A DNA stretch of 48,440 nucleotides from Pelobacter sp. UBA6093. Lineage in GTDB: Bacteria; Desulfobacterota; Desulfuromonadia; Desulfuromonadales; Syntrophotaleaceae. Shown here in pieces: positions 18,045-27,225 of the stretch. Both the position numbers and the translations under genes were made by a program. Where the stretch lies: the NCBI GenBank assembly GCA_002435955.1, contig DIWZ01000005.1, positions 81,616 through 130,055 on the forward strand, read 5' to 3'. Numbering within the stretch: position 1 is the stretch's first letter; each line of letters begins with the position of its first letter. Below the pieces are notes generated by a model. That model had not been told where the DNA came from. It saw only the letters and a program-made list of their open reading frames with translations, and did not search any database.

Positions 18045-19889
18045 ATGTCCCAATCCTGCTGCGGCGCCAATGCCTGTACAACATCGGGCCAACGAAAAAT
18101 TGTTCTGGTCGGCAACCCGAACGTCGGCAAATCGATCTTTTTCAGTTCCTGGAGTGGCATTTATGCCGATGTTTCCAATTTCCCCGGCACCACTGTCGAG
18201 ATAAGCTCCGGTAAAATCGGCGAGGATGTGCTGCTTGACACCCCCGGCGTATACGGGGTGTCGTCCTTTAATGACGAAGAACGGGTCGCACGCGATGTCA
18301 TTCTGACCGCCGATGTGGCGGTCAACGTGGTCGATGCTACCCACCTGGAGCGCGACCTGTTCCTGACGTTGCAACTGGTGGACATGGGAATCCCCATGGT
18401 GGTGGCACTGAATTTTTGCGACGACGCGGAAAACCTCGGCATCCTCGTCGATGCGCGCAAGCTGGAGGATCAACTCGGCGTACCGGTCATTCGGACCGCA
18501 GCGGTCAAAAACCGCGGTCTCAAGGAAGTGTTCGCTGCCCTGCCCCTGGCCCGCCCGGGGTTGTGCCATCCCGAAGTGGATCAGGCGGTGACCAAGTTGC
18601 TCGACCGTATCGACACACGCCCCGAGGCACTGATGGTGCTCGAAGGCGACGCGGTTGTAGCCGAGCGACACGGCGTCGCACCGGAGAACGAACGCGAACG
18701 CGTGTATATGCTGCGTCGCCAACGTGCCAACGATATCGTCGCCGCTGCCGTCACCCGCCCGGAAAAATCGGCCCGCCTGCGTGATGTGCTGGGGCAGCTG
18801 TGCCTGCATCCGGCCAGTGGCCTGTTGATCCTGCTCGGGGTATTGTGGGGATGCTATCAACTCATCGGCGTCTGGGTGGCCGGCGACATTGTCGGCCTGA
18901 CGGAAGAGACCATCATGCAGGGTCATTGGGAGCCGTGGATCCGCGGCCTGGTCGACCCTGTCGTCCCGGAAAGCTCGTTTTTCGGCCAGATCCTCATCGG
19001 CGAGTTCGGCGTGCTGACCATGACCATTACTTACCTGCTCGGCCTGTTGTTGCCGCTGGTAATCGGTTTTTATGTAGCGCTTTCGATCCTTGAGGATTCC
19101 GGCTATCTGCCGCGCCTGGCGACCTTTGTCGATCGCATGATGACCGCCATCGGCCTGAACGGTCGCGCCGTGATTCCAATGATTCTCGGTTTGGGCTGCG
19201 TGCAGCTGGGCACCATTACCACCCGGATTCTCGGCAGCAAACGCGAACGCTCCATTGCCACCGCGATTCTCAATTTCGTGATCCCTTGCAGCGCCCAGCT
19301 CGGTGTCATCGCCGGCATGCTGGCCGCAGTCGGCTTCTCCCTGAGCATGACTTATGTAGGCGTCATCTTCGCGTGTCTGGCGATCGTGGGAACGGTGCTC
19401 AACAAGGTTATGCCCGGCCAGAGCAGCGCCCTGCTCATCGATCTGCCTCCGATGCGCCTGCCGCGCCCCGATAACATCCTGCGTAAAACCGTAATCCGCT
19501 CTTTCTTCTTCATGAAGGAAGCCTACATCTGGTTTTTCGCCGGGTCCCTGGGTGTCTCCCTGCTGCAGGTCACCGGTGGCCTCAAAGCCTGGCAGAACCT
19601 GGTCGCGCCACTCACAGAAGGCTGGCTGCATCTGCCCAAGGAAGCCGCCACCGCCTTCGTCATGGGCATGGTACGACGTGACTTCGGCGCCGCCGGTCTG
19701 ACCGACCTGGCCCTTGAGCCCTGGCAGGTAGTGGTCTCCCTGGTGGTCATCACCTTGTTCGTCCCCTGCATCGCCAGCCTGATGATTCTGTTCAAAGAGC
19801 GCGGCGTCAAGGAAGCCATGGCCGTTTGGCTCGGTGCGTGGGTGCTGGCTTTCAGCGTCGGCGGCATCCTTGCCCAGGTCGTCCTGTAA
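18045..19889 (+). CDS. feoB: Ferrous iron transporter FeoB (short form)
   Basis: FeoB is the inner-membrane Fe2+ permease with a cytosolic G domain. G motifs are visible: GNPNVGKS (23-30, G1), DTPG (65-68, G3) and NFCD (123-126, G4). The membrane part has two Gate regions, one containing LGLGCVQLGTITTRILGSKRER and NFVIPCSAQLGVI. The protein has 614 residues, clearly shorter than E. coli FeoB (773). The linker after the G domain and the C-terminal region are compact. An N-terminal Cys-rich tail (CCGANAC, 5-11) is unusual and could touch metal. It sits between feoA and a small zinc-ribbon gene. Confidence 0.93.
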   Translation: MSQSCCGANACTTSGQRKIVLVGNPNVGKSIFFSSWSGIYADVSNFPGTTVEISSGKIGEDVLLDTPGVYGVSSFNDEERVARDVILTADVAVNVVDATHLERDLFLTLQLVDMGIPMVVALNFCDDAENLGILVDARKLEDQLGVPVIRTAAVKNRGLKEVFAALPLARPGLCHPEVDQAVTKLLDRIDTRPEALMVLEGDAVVAERHGVAPENERERVYMLRRQRANDIVAAAVTRPEKSARLRDVLGQLCLHPASGLLILLGVLWGCYQLIGVWVAGDIVGLTEETIMQGHWEPWIRGLVDPVVPESSFFGQILIGEFGVLTMTITYLLGLLLPLVIGFYVALSILEDSGYLPRLATFVDRMMTAIGLNGRAVIPMILGLGCVQLGTITTRILGSKRERSIATAILNFVIPCSAQLGVIAGMLAAVGFSLSMTYVGVIFACLAIVGTVLNKVMPGQSSALLIDLPPMRLPRPDNILRKTVIRSFFFMKEAYIWFFAGSLGVSLLQVTGGLKAWQNLVAPLTEGWLHLPKEAATAFVMGMVRRDFGAAGLTDLALEPWQVVVSLVVITLFVPCIASLMILFKERGVKEAMAVWLGAWVLAFSVGGILAQVVL

Positions 19890-19900
19890 GGAGGCCGTTG

Positions 19901-20056
19901 ATGAAATGGTTCGGCAAGGAAAAAACATCGGGTCACAACCCGGCAGTATGCCCTGGTTGCGGCTGCCCTCTGCAGGACCCCGCCTGGCGGCAATGCCCGC
20001 GCTGCCAGCGGGAACTGCCCGGCTGCGGGGGATGCGGCAATTGCAAAGGCCATTAA
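19901..20056 (+). CDS. Small zinc-ribbon protein in the feo operon
   Basis: This 51-residue protein starts at ATG 19901, 6 nt after TAAGGAGG. It contains CPGCGCPL (17-24), CPRCQ (32-36) and CGGCGNC (42-48), so it should bind zinc or an iron-sulfur cluster. It lies 11 bp after feoB and takes the place where some bacteria have FeoC, but it shows no winged-helix pattern and I do not call it FeoC. A longer frame reading into feoB is rejected because the start with a strong ribosome site gives the compact Cys protein. Confidence 0.7.
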   Translation: MKWFGKEKTSGHNPAVCPGCGCPLQDPAWRQCPRCQRELPGCGGCGNCKGH

Positions 20057-20102
20057 CGCGTGTCACTTTTAATGTCTCATTATGAAGAGGAGGATTAACC
20101 CG

Positions 20103-21233
20103 ATGCATCATCTGTCCCGCAAATTTTTCACTACGGCTCTGGCCGTCGCCCTGATTGCTTCGCCCATGGCAGTCATGGCCGCCCATCCTGGCGATGGCAA
20201 CCCCGAAATCGAAAACCTCAAACGGCGCATCGAAGCACTGGAGGCCGAAAAAGCTGTGGCGGAGGCCGAGCAGGAGAAGAGTCCCCTTTCCTTGGGCAGC
20301 CTGGCCGACAAAATCGAACTGCACGGTCTGGTCGAACTGGAAGCTGCCTACAACAAACCCCGCGGCGGCGATGAAAGCAGCGACCTGGCACTGGCCACCG
20401 TAGAACTGGGCCTCGATATTCAAGCCACCGACTACCTGGGCGGGCATATCCTGCTGCTGTGGGAAGAAGGGGAAACCGAGCCGATTGATCTCGACGAAGC
20501 CGTGATCCGGCTGACCTACCCCCGCCCCCTGTGGGGCATGACAGCCGGCTTTACCGGCGGCAAGATGTACGTGCCCTTCGGCAAGTTCAACAGCTTCATG
20601 ATCACCGACCCCCTCACCCTTGACCTGGGCGAGACCAACCAGAGCGCCGGAATGCTGACCCTGGAGGGCAACAAGTGGCTTCTTCAGGCTGGCGCCTTCA
20701 GCGGTGAAACCGACACCCGCGGCGACAATGACAACATCGACAGCTTTGTGGCAGCACTGGAAATCCAGCCGACGGAACAGCTCGGCTTCGGCATCTCGCT
20801 GATCAGCGACCTGGCGGAAAGCGACCTCGAACTGGTCGACGAGGATAATGCAGACCTGTTTTACACGAGCAGCGTCATGGGCGCCTCGGCCTGGCTTTCC
20901 TGGCAGTTCGGCCAGTTCGGGTTTGAAGCCGAATACCTGACCGCCCTGGATAACTTCGACCGGGCCCTGGTCGGCCTGACCGATCTGACCGGTCGCCGCC
21001 CCAGCGCCTGGAACCTGGAACTGGCCTGGATGCCCAACGATCGCTGGCAGATCGCCGGCCGCTTTGAACAAGCCGACGATTTCCAGGATGACGTAACCCG
21101 TTACGGCGGCACCGTCTCCTACGGCCTGTTCGAACATGCGGTGCTGGCCCTGGAATACCTGCACGGCGACGCCAAAGGACCGGAGGGCGATCCGGACCAT
21201 ACGGTCACTGCCCAGCTCGCCTTCGAGTTCTAA
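20103..21233 (+). CDS. LbtU-like siderophore/iron porin
   Basis: The 376-residue protein has a signal peptide (about 1-26, ending VMA), then a short coiled-coil (IENLKRRIEALEAEKAVAEAE, about 34-54) typical of trimeric porins. An acidic, aromatic beta-barrel follows, ending in AFEF with the terminal Phe used for outer-membrane insertion. The architecture resembles LbtU-family siderophore porins of Legionella; the assignment is from memory of the family. The start at 20103 follows AGGAGG by 9 nt; an earlier ATG overlaps that ribosome site. Its place behind feoAB suggests it lets iron or an iron chelate into the periplasm. Its 3' end is duplicated at 21509-21629. Confidence 0.75.
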   Translation: MHHLSRKFFTTALAVALIASPMAVMAAHPGDGNPEIENLKRRIEALEAEKAVAEAEQEKSPLSLGSLADKIELHGLVELEAAYNKPRGGDESSDLALATVELGLDIQATDYLGGHILLLWEEGETEPIDLDEAVIRLTYPRPLWGMTAGFTGGKMYVPFGKFNSFMITDPLTLDLGETNQSAGMLTLEGNKWLLQAGAFSGETDTRGDNDNIDSFVAALEIQPTEQLGFGISLISDLAESDLELVDEDNADLFYTSSVMGASAWLSWQFGQFGFEAEYLTALDNFDRALVGLTDLTGRRPSAWNLELAWMPNDRWQIAGRFEQADDFQDDVTRYGGTVSYGLFEHAVLALEYLHGDAKGPEGDPDHTVTAQLAFEF

Positions 21234-21275
21234 CCCCCTTCCAATTTACCCCCCCAATGTTATGCACCCTTTTCG

Positions 21276-21302
21276 GGGCGGCCAATCGGCCGCCCTTTTT
21301 TT
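21276..21302 (+). terminator. Rho-independent terminator of the feo operon
   Basis: GGGCGGCC-AATC-GGCCGCCC followed by seven T residues, 42 bp after the porin stop. Confidence 0.9.
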
Positions 21303-21306
21303 GCAT

Positions 21307-21355
21307 TCTGGTTATGCACTCGGCTCCAGTGGCTTGTTTTACCCTTCGATCTTTT
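21307..21355 (+). repeat. 49-bp dispersed repeat, copy 2
   Basis: Inverted copy of the segment at 9274-9322 (41 of 49 positions identical). It directly follows the feo terminator. Confidence 0.7.
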
Positions 21356-21412
21356 CACACTTTGTGTGCTTTCAGATTCCTGAGGCAAAAAAGCGCTGAA
21401 CCTAAAAGCTTG

Positions 21413-21507
21413 AACCACGAAGATCACGAAGGACACGAAGGGGAAAACCAAGACAAGAGGATGCCGTAAGGGTTTGTTGTAAGTATTTCTTTGTGTCCTT
21501 CGTGGTA
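21413..21507. repeat. CCACGAAGGACAC-type inverted repeat element
   Basis: The left end holds AACCACGAAGATCACGAAGG and ACACGAAGG. The right end (21490-21506) is TTTGTGTCCTTCGTGGT, its imperfect reverse complement. Similar CACGAAGGACACGAAGG words are common intergenic repeats in many bacteria. No coding function is seen. Confidence 0.6.
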
Positions 21508-21508
21508 A

Positions 21509-21629
21509 AGCTTCCTATGGCCTCTTCGAACATGCGGGGCTGCCACTCGAATACCTGCACAGCGACGCCAAAGGCGGAGGGCACCCCTGACCCCATACCA
21601 TCACCGTCCAACAGGCTTTCGAGTTCTGA
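21509..21629 (+). pseudogene. Decayed duplicate of the LbtU-like porin 3' end
   Basis: This segment aligns with 21114-21233, the last ~40 codons of the porin gene, at roughly 80% identity by eye. Shared stretches include TTCGAACATGCGG, GAATACCTGCAC, GCGACGCCAAAGG and TTCGAGTTCTGA. A 2-nt deletion near 21574 breaks the frame, and no upstream part of the gene is present. It is a non-functional fragment left by duplication or loss of a second porin gene. Confidence 0.8.
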
Positions 21630-21659
21630 AAAAGAATGGGAAACACCATCGCGTAGCAT

Positions 21660-21685
21660 AAAAAAAGGCCGGGATAAACCCGGCC
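21660..21685 (-). terminator. Terminator of the lipoprotein gene
   Basis: GGCCGGG (21667-21673) and CCCGGCC (21679-21685) around a 5-nt loop. On the minus strand it is followed by a run of T residues, 48 bp after the lipoprotein stop. Confidence 0.85.
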
Positions 21686-21733
21686 TTCCTGAACAACACT
21701 TCTTCCTGCCCTCCGCGATGCCGCGACCCGAAA

Positions 21734-22498
21734 CTACTGAAACAGTCCCACGCCGCCAAGGGAATAGGCACGCCGGTTCGATGTGCCTTTGGTGTCCGGA
21801 ATATGCAGTCGGCTACCGGTCCGAAGCGGGTCGGAAAACAGGAACGCATAGCCGGTTTTTTCATCGTAGGGAATCCCCACAGACCCGGCAAAGGAAAAAC
21901 CGAGGATATCTCCAGCCTGGACCGCCATCGGCACTTCGAGATTAATCTGTCTCAAACCGGTGGCACCGACTTCAAGGGGCGCGGAAACCTGAACGACTTC
22001 CCACTGTTCTTTGATCAATCGTAAAACCAGCAGGCGCAACCGGCAGGGCACAATGAAATATCCCCTTACAGCCAGCAATGTGCCATTACCGGGTAATCGG
22101 TTGCCGCTGTCGACCAGGGTGAGATTTTCGCCGCCGCTATGCTGACGATTGACCAATTCCGCACCGATATAATCGAAAAAATCCTGCCGGAGGGAAAATT
22201 CCCGCAACATTTCCATTTGCGCCTGGGCAAAGCCGCGCATGGCCTTGCGCAACTGGTCCGCCTCTTCCACTCTTGCGCGTTTTTCCCTTTGCAACGTCCC
22301 GGAAACCCTTATCAGATCGGCCACCTTGTCATTCAGGACGGTTTTCTCGGAGGTCAGGGTGTCGATATCGCCATGTGCCAGGGTCAGTTTTTCCTGCAGG
22401 TGTCGATTCTCCTCCTGCAAAAGCCTCAGGCGATCGCCGGACCCTGCACAACCGCCCAACAAACCTGCCAGCACGAGAACTATCAAAATGTGGTGCAT
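21734..22498 (-). CDS. Coiled-coil lipoprotein of unknown function
   Basis: The 254-residue protein starts at ATG 22498, 6 nt after GGAGG. The signal peptide ends in a lipobox LLGGC with Cys17 as the lipidated residue. Residues ~20-110 are a heptad-rich coiled coil (for example LRLLQEENRHLQEKL). The C-terminal ~140 residues look like a beta-rich domain (LTLVDSGNRLPGNGTLLAVRGYF and later strands) that I cannot name. The frame stays open further upstream, but that start would overlap the ribosome site. It is a single gene with its own terminator; a REP element lies upstream. Confidence 0.75.
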   Translation of the reverse strand: MHHILIVLVLAGLLGGCAGSGDRLRLLQEENRHLQEKLTLAHGDIDTLTSEKTVLNDKVADLIRVSGTLQREKRARVEEADQLRKAMRGFAQAQMEMLREFSLRQDFFDYIGAELVNRQHSGGENLTLVDSGNRLPGNGTLLAVRGYFIVPCRLRLLVLRLIKEQWEVVQVSAPLEVGATGLRQINLEVPMAVQAGDILGFSFAGSVGIPYDEKTGYAFLFSDPLRTGSRLHIPDTKGTSNRRAYSLGGVGLFQ

Positions 22499-22534
22499 CA
22501 AAACCTCCATAATATATACGCATATCAGATTTCT

Positions 22535-22606
22535 AGGAATCTGTCGGACTATCCGGGCCAAGCAGCCGAATTTGCAGCCGGCGCATGGATAGTCCGACAG
22601 ACTCCT
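22535..22606. repeat. Complete REP-like palindromic element
   Basis: Left arm AGGAATCTGTCGGACTATCC (22535-22554) and right arm (22587-22606) are 20-bp inverted repeats with one mismatch, separated by 32 bp. It would fold as a long hairpin. Related copies or fragments lie at 1-33, 17446-17478 and 29669-29688. The remaining intergenic sequence to 22738 shows nothing else clear. Confidence 0.8.
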
Positions 22607-22738
22607 CGTTACTTTAGCAAATCATGCCGGCAGGGGAAACCCGGAAGTCATTTATTTATTGCCATCCATGCTGCCTTGCCGCAAAGCCTGCTAAAATGAA
22701 TAGGAAAATCGTCCCTGTCCGTGGAGCCTGCCAACATT

Positions 22739-23456
22739 ATGAAAAAGGTGCACCTGCCGTTTACCATCCTGCCGCAACCGGACGAGGTTACCTGCGGCCC
22801 GACCTGCCTGCATGCCGTGTACCGCTATTTTGATCGCGAGCTCCCCCTGCAGCAGGTTATCCAGGAGGTGCCGATGCTGGAAGGAGGCGGAACCCTGGCC
22901 GTGCTGCTGGCCTGTCATGCCTTGCAGAACGGTTTTCGCGCCACGATTTACAGCTATAAGATGCAGCTGTTCGATCCGACCTGGCTGCTGCCCGGCGGGC
23001 CGGACCTGCGTGAACGGCTGCGGGCACAGATGTTGTACAAGGACAATCCCAAACTGCACACCGCGACTCAGGGGTATTTGCGTTTTTTAGATCTCGGCGG
23101 CCAGCTGCGGCTGGAAGATCTGACCCTGGATCTTATCCGGCGTTACGTCAAACACGGCCTGCCGATCATTACCGGTCTCAGTGCTACCTACCTGTACCGC
23201 ACCCCGCGTGAATATGGTCCGAATAGCGATTATGACGATATACGCGGCGAACCATCCGGACATTTCGTCGTACTCTGCGGCTACAACCGGCAAAAACGCA
23301 CCATCGCCGTCGCCGACCCGCTGTTACCTAACCCGGTAGCCGACCAGCCCATCTACGATATGCCCATCGAACGGGTGGTGTGCGCCATTTTGCTCGGCGT
23401 GCTGACCTACGATGCCAACCTGCTGATTATTCAGCCACGATTCGAACGGCATCACC

Positions 23457-23485
<29 letters not shown>
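22739..23485 (+). CDS. C39-like cysteine peptidase/transferase, amidoligase cluster
   Basis: This 248-residue protein has the papain-like fold pattern of the C39 family. The catalytic Cys19 lies in DEVTCGPTC with Gln13 as the oxyanion residue, His175 in PSGHFVVLCGY, and Asp193 in VADPL. There is no signal peptide or ABC transporter domain, so it is not a bacteriocin exporter and should act in the cytoplasm. It may trim, hydrolyse or transfer the product of the ligases behind it. The next gene overlaps its end by 29 bp. The ATG at 22739 is preferred; a GTG six codons earlier is also possible. Confidence 0.75.
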
Positions 23486-24937
<1,452 letters not shown>

Positions 24938-24941
<4 letters not shown>

Positions 24942-26188
24942 ATCCAATGCAGCCACTGCACCTGTTCGAAGGCATCGGCGTTGAGCTTGAATACATGATC
25001 GTCGATCGCCAATCCCTGGCGGTGCAACCGGTCGCCGACCAGTTGCTGGCCGCGCAGGCCGGATACATCACCGACGAGGTAGTGGCGGGTTCCCTGCGCT
25101 GGTCCAACGAACTGGTCATGCATGTGGTCGAGTTGAAAACCAATGGCCCTGCGGCCGGCCTGCAGGGCCTGGCGAACGCTTTCCAGCAGGGTGTTACTGA
25201 GGTCAACCGCCGACTGGAGGCGCTGAACGGCCAGTTGATGCCGACCGCCATGCACCCCTGGATGGATCCCGTTCGCGACGGCCGGTTGTGGCCCCACGAC
25301 AACAGTCTCATTTACCGGACCTACCATCGTATTTTCGACTGTCGCGGCCACGGCTGGGTCAACCTGCAAAGCTGCCACCTCAACCTGCCCTTCTACGGTG
25401 ACGACGAATTCGGTCGCCTGCATGCCGCCATCCGCCTGTTGCTGCCGATCCTGCCGGCGCTGTCAGCCAGTTCACCCTGCATGGACGGGTGCCCGAGCGG
25501 TCTGCTCGACACCCGCCTGCAGGTCTACCGGGATAACCAGAAACGCATCCCGCTGATTACCGGACGAGTCATTCCCGAAGCGGTCTTCACTTGCGACGCC
25601 TACCAGGAGAGTATTCTTCAACCCCTTTACCGCGCCATTGCCAGCTTTGACCCGGAAGGCGTGCTGCAGGAGGAATGGCTCAATTCGCGGGGCGCCATTG
25701 CCCGCTTCGAGCGTAATACCATCGAGATCCGTACCCTGGATGTACAGGAAGCCCCCGTTGTCGACCTGGCCATAGCCGCCGCCGTGACAAGTGTTCTGAA
25801 AGCCCTGACAGCGCAGCGCTGGCAGCCACTGTCCAGCCAGCAGGACTGGCCGGTGGAACCGCTGGTTACCATCCTCGACGCCGCCATCCGGGACGGCGAA
25901 CGGGCTTCCATCGATAACGACGCTTATCTGGCCATGTTCGGCCTCGACGGCTCCCGGGCCACCGCCGGCGAATTATGGCAGCATATCATCACGACCCTGG
26001 CCACGGAGCAGCCCGAAGAATTGACGCCGTTCATGACCATATTGAACACCATTCTGACCCATGGCCCCCTGGCGCGCCGGATCCTGCAAGCTCTCGGGCA
26101 GCAACCGGATCTCGACCGACTGGCAGGGGTTTACCGCACCCTGTGTCAGTGCCTGGCCGAGGGCAGGATGTTTTTGCCCCACCGTTGA
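24938..26188 (+). CDS. Carboxylate-amine ligase, glutamate-cysteine ligase family 2 (YbdK-like)
   Basis: The 416-residue protein belongs to the GCS2 family, which forms an amide bond from a glutamate-type carboxylate with ATP. The N-terminal signature GVELEYM (14-20) holds the acidic metal ligands Glu16 and Glu18. HLNLPF and the conserved late segment RFERNTIEIRTLD also fit the family. It starts inside the preceding stop (ATGA). The cluster context suggests a gamma-glutamyl-type product other than glutathione, since no glutathione synthetase gene is present here. The exact substrate is an inference. Confidence 0.85.
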
Positions 26189-26248
26189 AACACATGCTGG
26201 AATGAGGCGATTCACCTTGCCACCGCCCTTCAATCCGAGGATGCCGCC

Positions 26249-26971
26249 ATGCCCCGCCCGTTAAAGATCTTTGTGAGTTGTGAACACGCCAGCAATCGCG
26301 TCCCGAAACCTTACCAGCATCTGTTTGCCGGCCGGGAAGCGGTCCTGGACAGCCACCGGGGCTACGATCTCGGCATTCTGCCGTTTGCCGAAATGTTGGC
26401 GGCAGAGTTCAATTCCCCACTGATTTCTGCCGACGTCACCCGACTCATCGTCGACCTCAACCGGTCCCTCGACAGTAAAAATCTGTTTTCCGAATTCACG
26501 CGCGTTCTGCCGCCCTCGGAAAAGGAGGAGATCATACGGCGCTACCATCAACCGTACTGGCGCGCCATCGAAAACATCGTGGCCGGGATGATTGCCTCGA
26601 ATCAGCAGGTGCTGCACCTTTCCGTGCACAGCTTCACCCCCAGCCTCCACGGCAAAATCCGAAACGCCGACCTCGGGCTGCTCTACGATCCGGCGCGTCG
26701 GATTGAAAAAACCTGCTGTCTGCAATGGCAACAGGCGCTTGTCACAAGGCTGCCGAGCCTGCGCATTCGGCGCAACTACCCCTACCGGGGCAATGCCGAC
26801 GCCCTGGTCACAGCGTTGCGCAAGCGGTTTGCGGCAGAAACCTACCTGGGCATCGAGCTGGAGATCAATCAGCGGATCCCCATCGAGAAGCAAACTTTGT
26901 GGGATACGATCCAGGAACAATTGCGGCTGTCCCTGCGTGGAGTTCATCAGTTTTTGGAACAATCGGAGTGA
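26249..26971 (+). CDS. N-formylglutamate amidohydrolase-like hydrolase
   Basis: The 240-residue protein matches the N-formylglutamate amidohydrolase family, zinc-dependent deacylases. Signatures include SCEHASNRVP (10-19), DSHRGYDLG (34-42), DLNRS and HSFTP. No histidine-degradation genes (hut) are near. It follows the GCS2 ligase by 60 bp and probably acts with it, perhaps removing an acyl group from, or hydrolysing, the amide product. GAGGATGCC precedes the ATG. Confidence 0.82.
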   Translation: MPRPLKIFVSCEHASNRVPKPYQHLFAGREAVLDSHRGYDLGILPFAEMLAAEFNSPLISADVTRLIVDLNRSLDSKNLFSEFTRVLPPSEKEEIIRRYHQPYWRAIENIVAGMIASNQQVLHLSVHSFTPSLHGKIRNADLGLLYDPARRIEKTCCLQWQQALVTRLPSLRIRRNYPYRGNADALVTALRKRFAAETYLGIELEINQRIPIEKQTLWDTIQEQLRLSLRGVHQFLEQSE

Positions 26972-27022
26972 ATTCAGCCAGATCCTTGGTACACTTGCAA
27001 AGTTGCCGAGCAAATCGCCAGA

Positions 27023-27042
27023 AAGTTGATCCCCGTCAACTT
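27023..27042 (+). promoter_or_regulatory. FNR/HcpR-like palindrome upstream of hcp
   Basis: AAGTTGA-N6-TCAACTT is a perfect 7-bp inverted repeat. Inside it TTGAT-CCCC-GTCAA matches the FNR consensus TTGAT-N4-ATCAA at 9 of 10 defined positions. It lies 184 bp before hcp. The rest of the 254-bp gap (26972-27225) shows only the AAAGGGAG ribosome site of hcp. Confidence 0.6.
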
Positions 27043-27225
27043 ATAAAACGACGGTTCGAGTTATCCTGTCTCCAGATTCAGACACCGTCATGCCGCAACA
27101 GCGGCTTGCTCTAAACAACCTGATTCTCGCTGGATACATTCGAGGAGCATCAGGCAAAACTTCTTGCGTGGATAGCTGGACAGTTTACCGATCGGCACCA
27201 CGCCACCGAAAAAGGGAGAAAAACT

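Noticed and set aside
17805..21200. A 1131-codon open frame on the minus strand
   Set aside because: It runs antisense to feoA, feoB, the zinc-ribbon gene and the porin, all with clear family features. The long frame follows from the codon bias of GC-rich genes, and the translation shows no domain.
21493..21945. A 150-codon frame across the porin remnant and lipoprotein terminator
   Set aside because: It combines the out-of-frame porin duplicate, a minus-strand terminator and antisense lipoprotein sequence.
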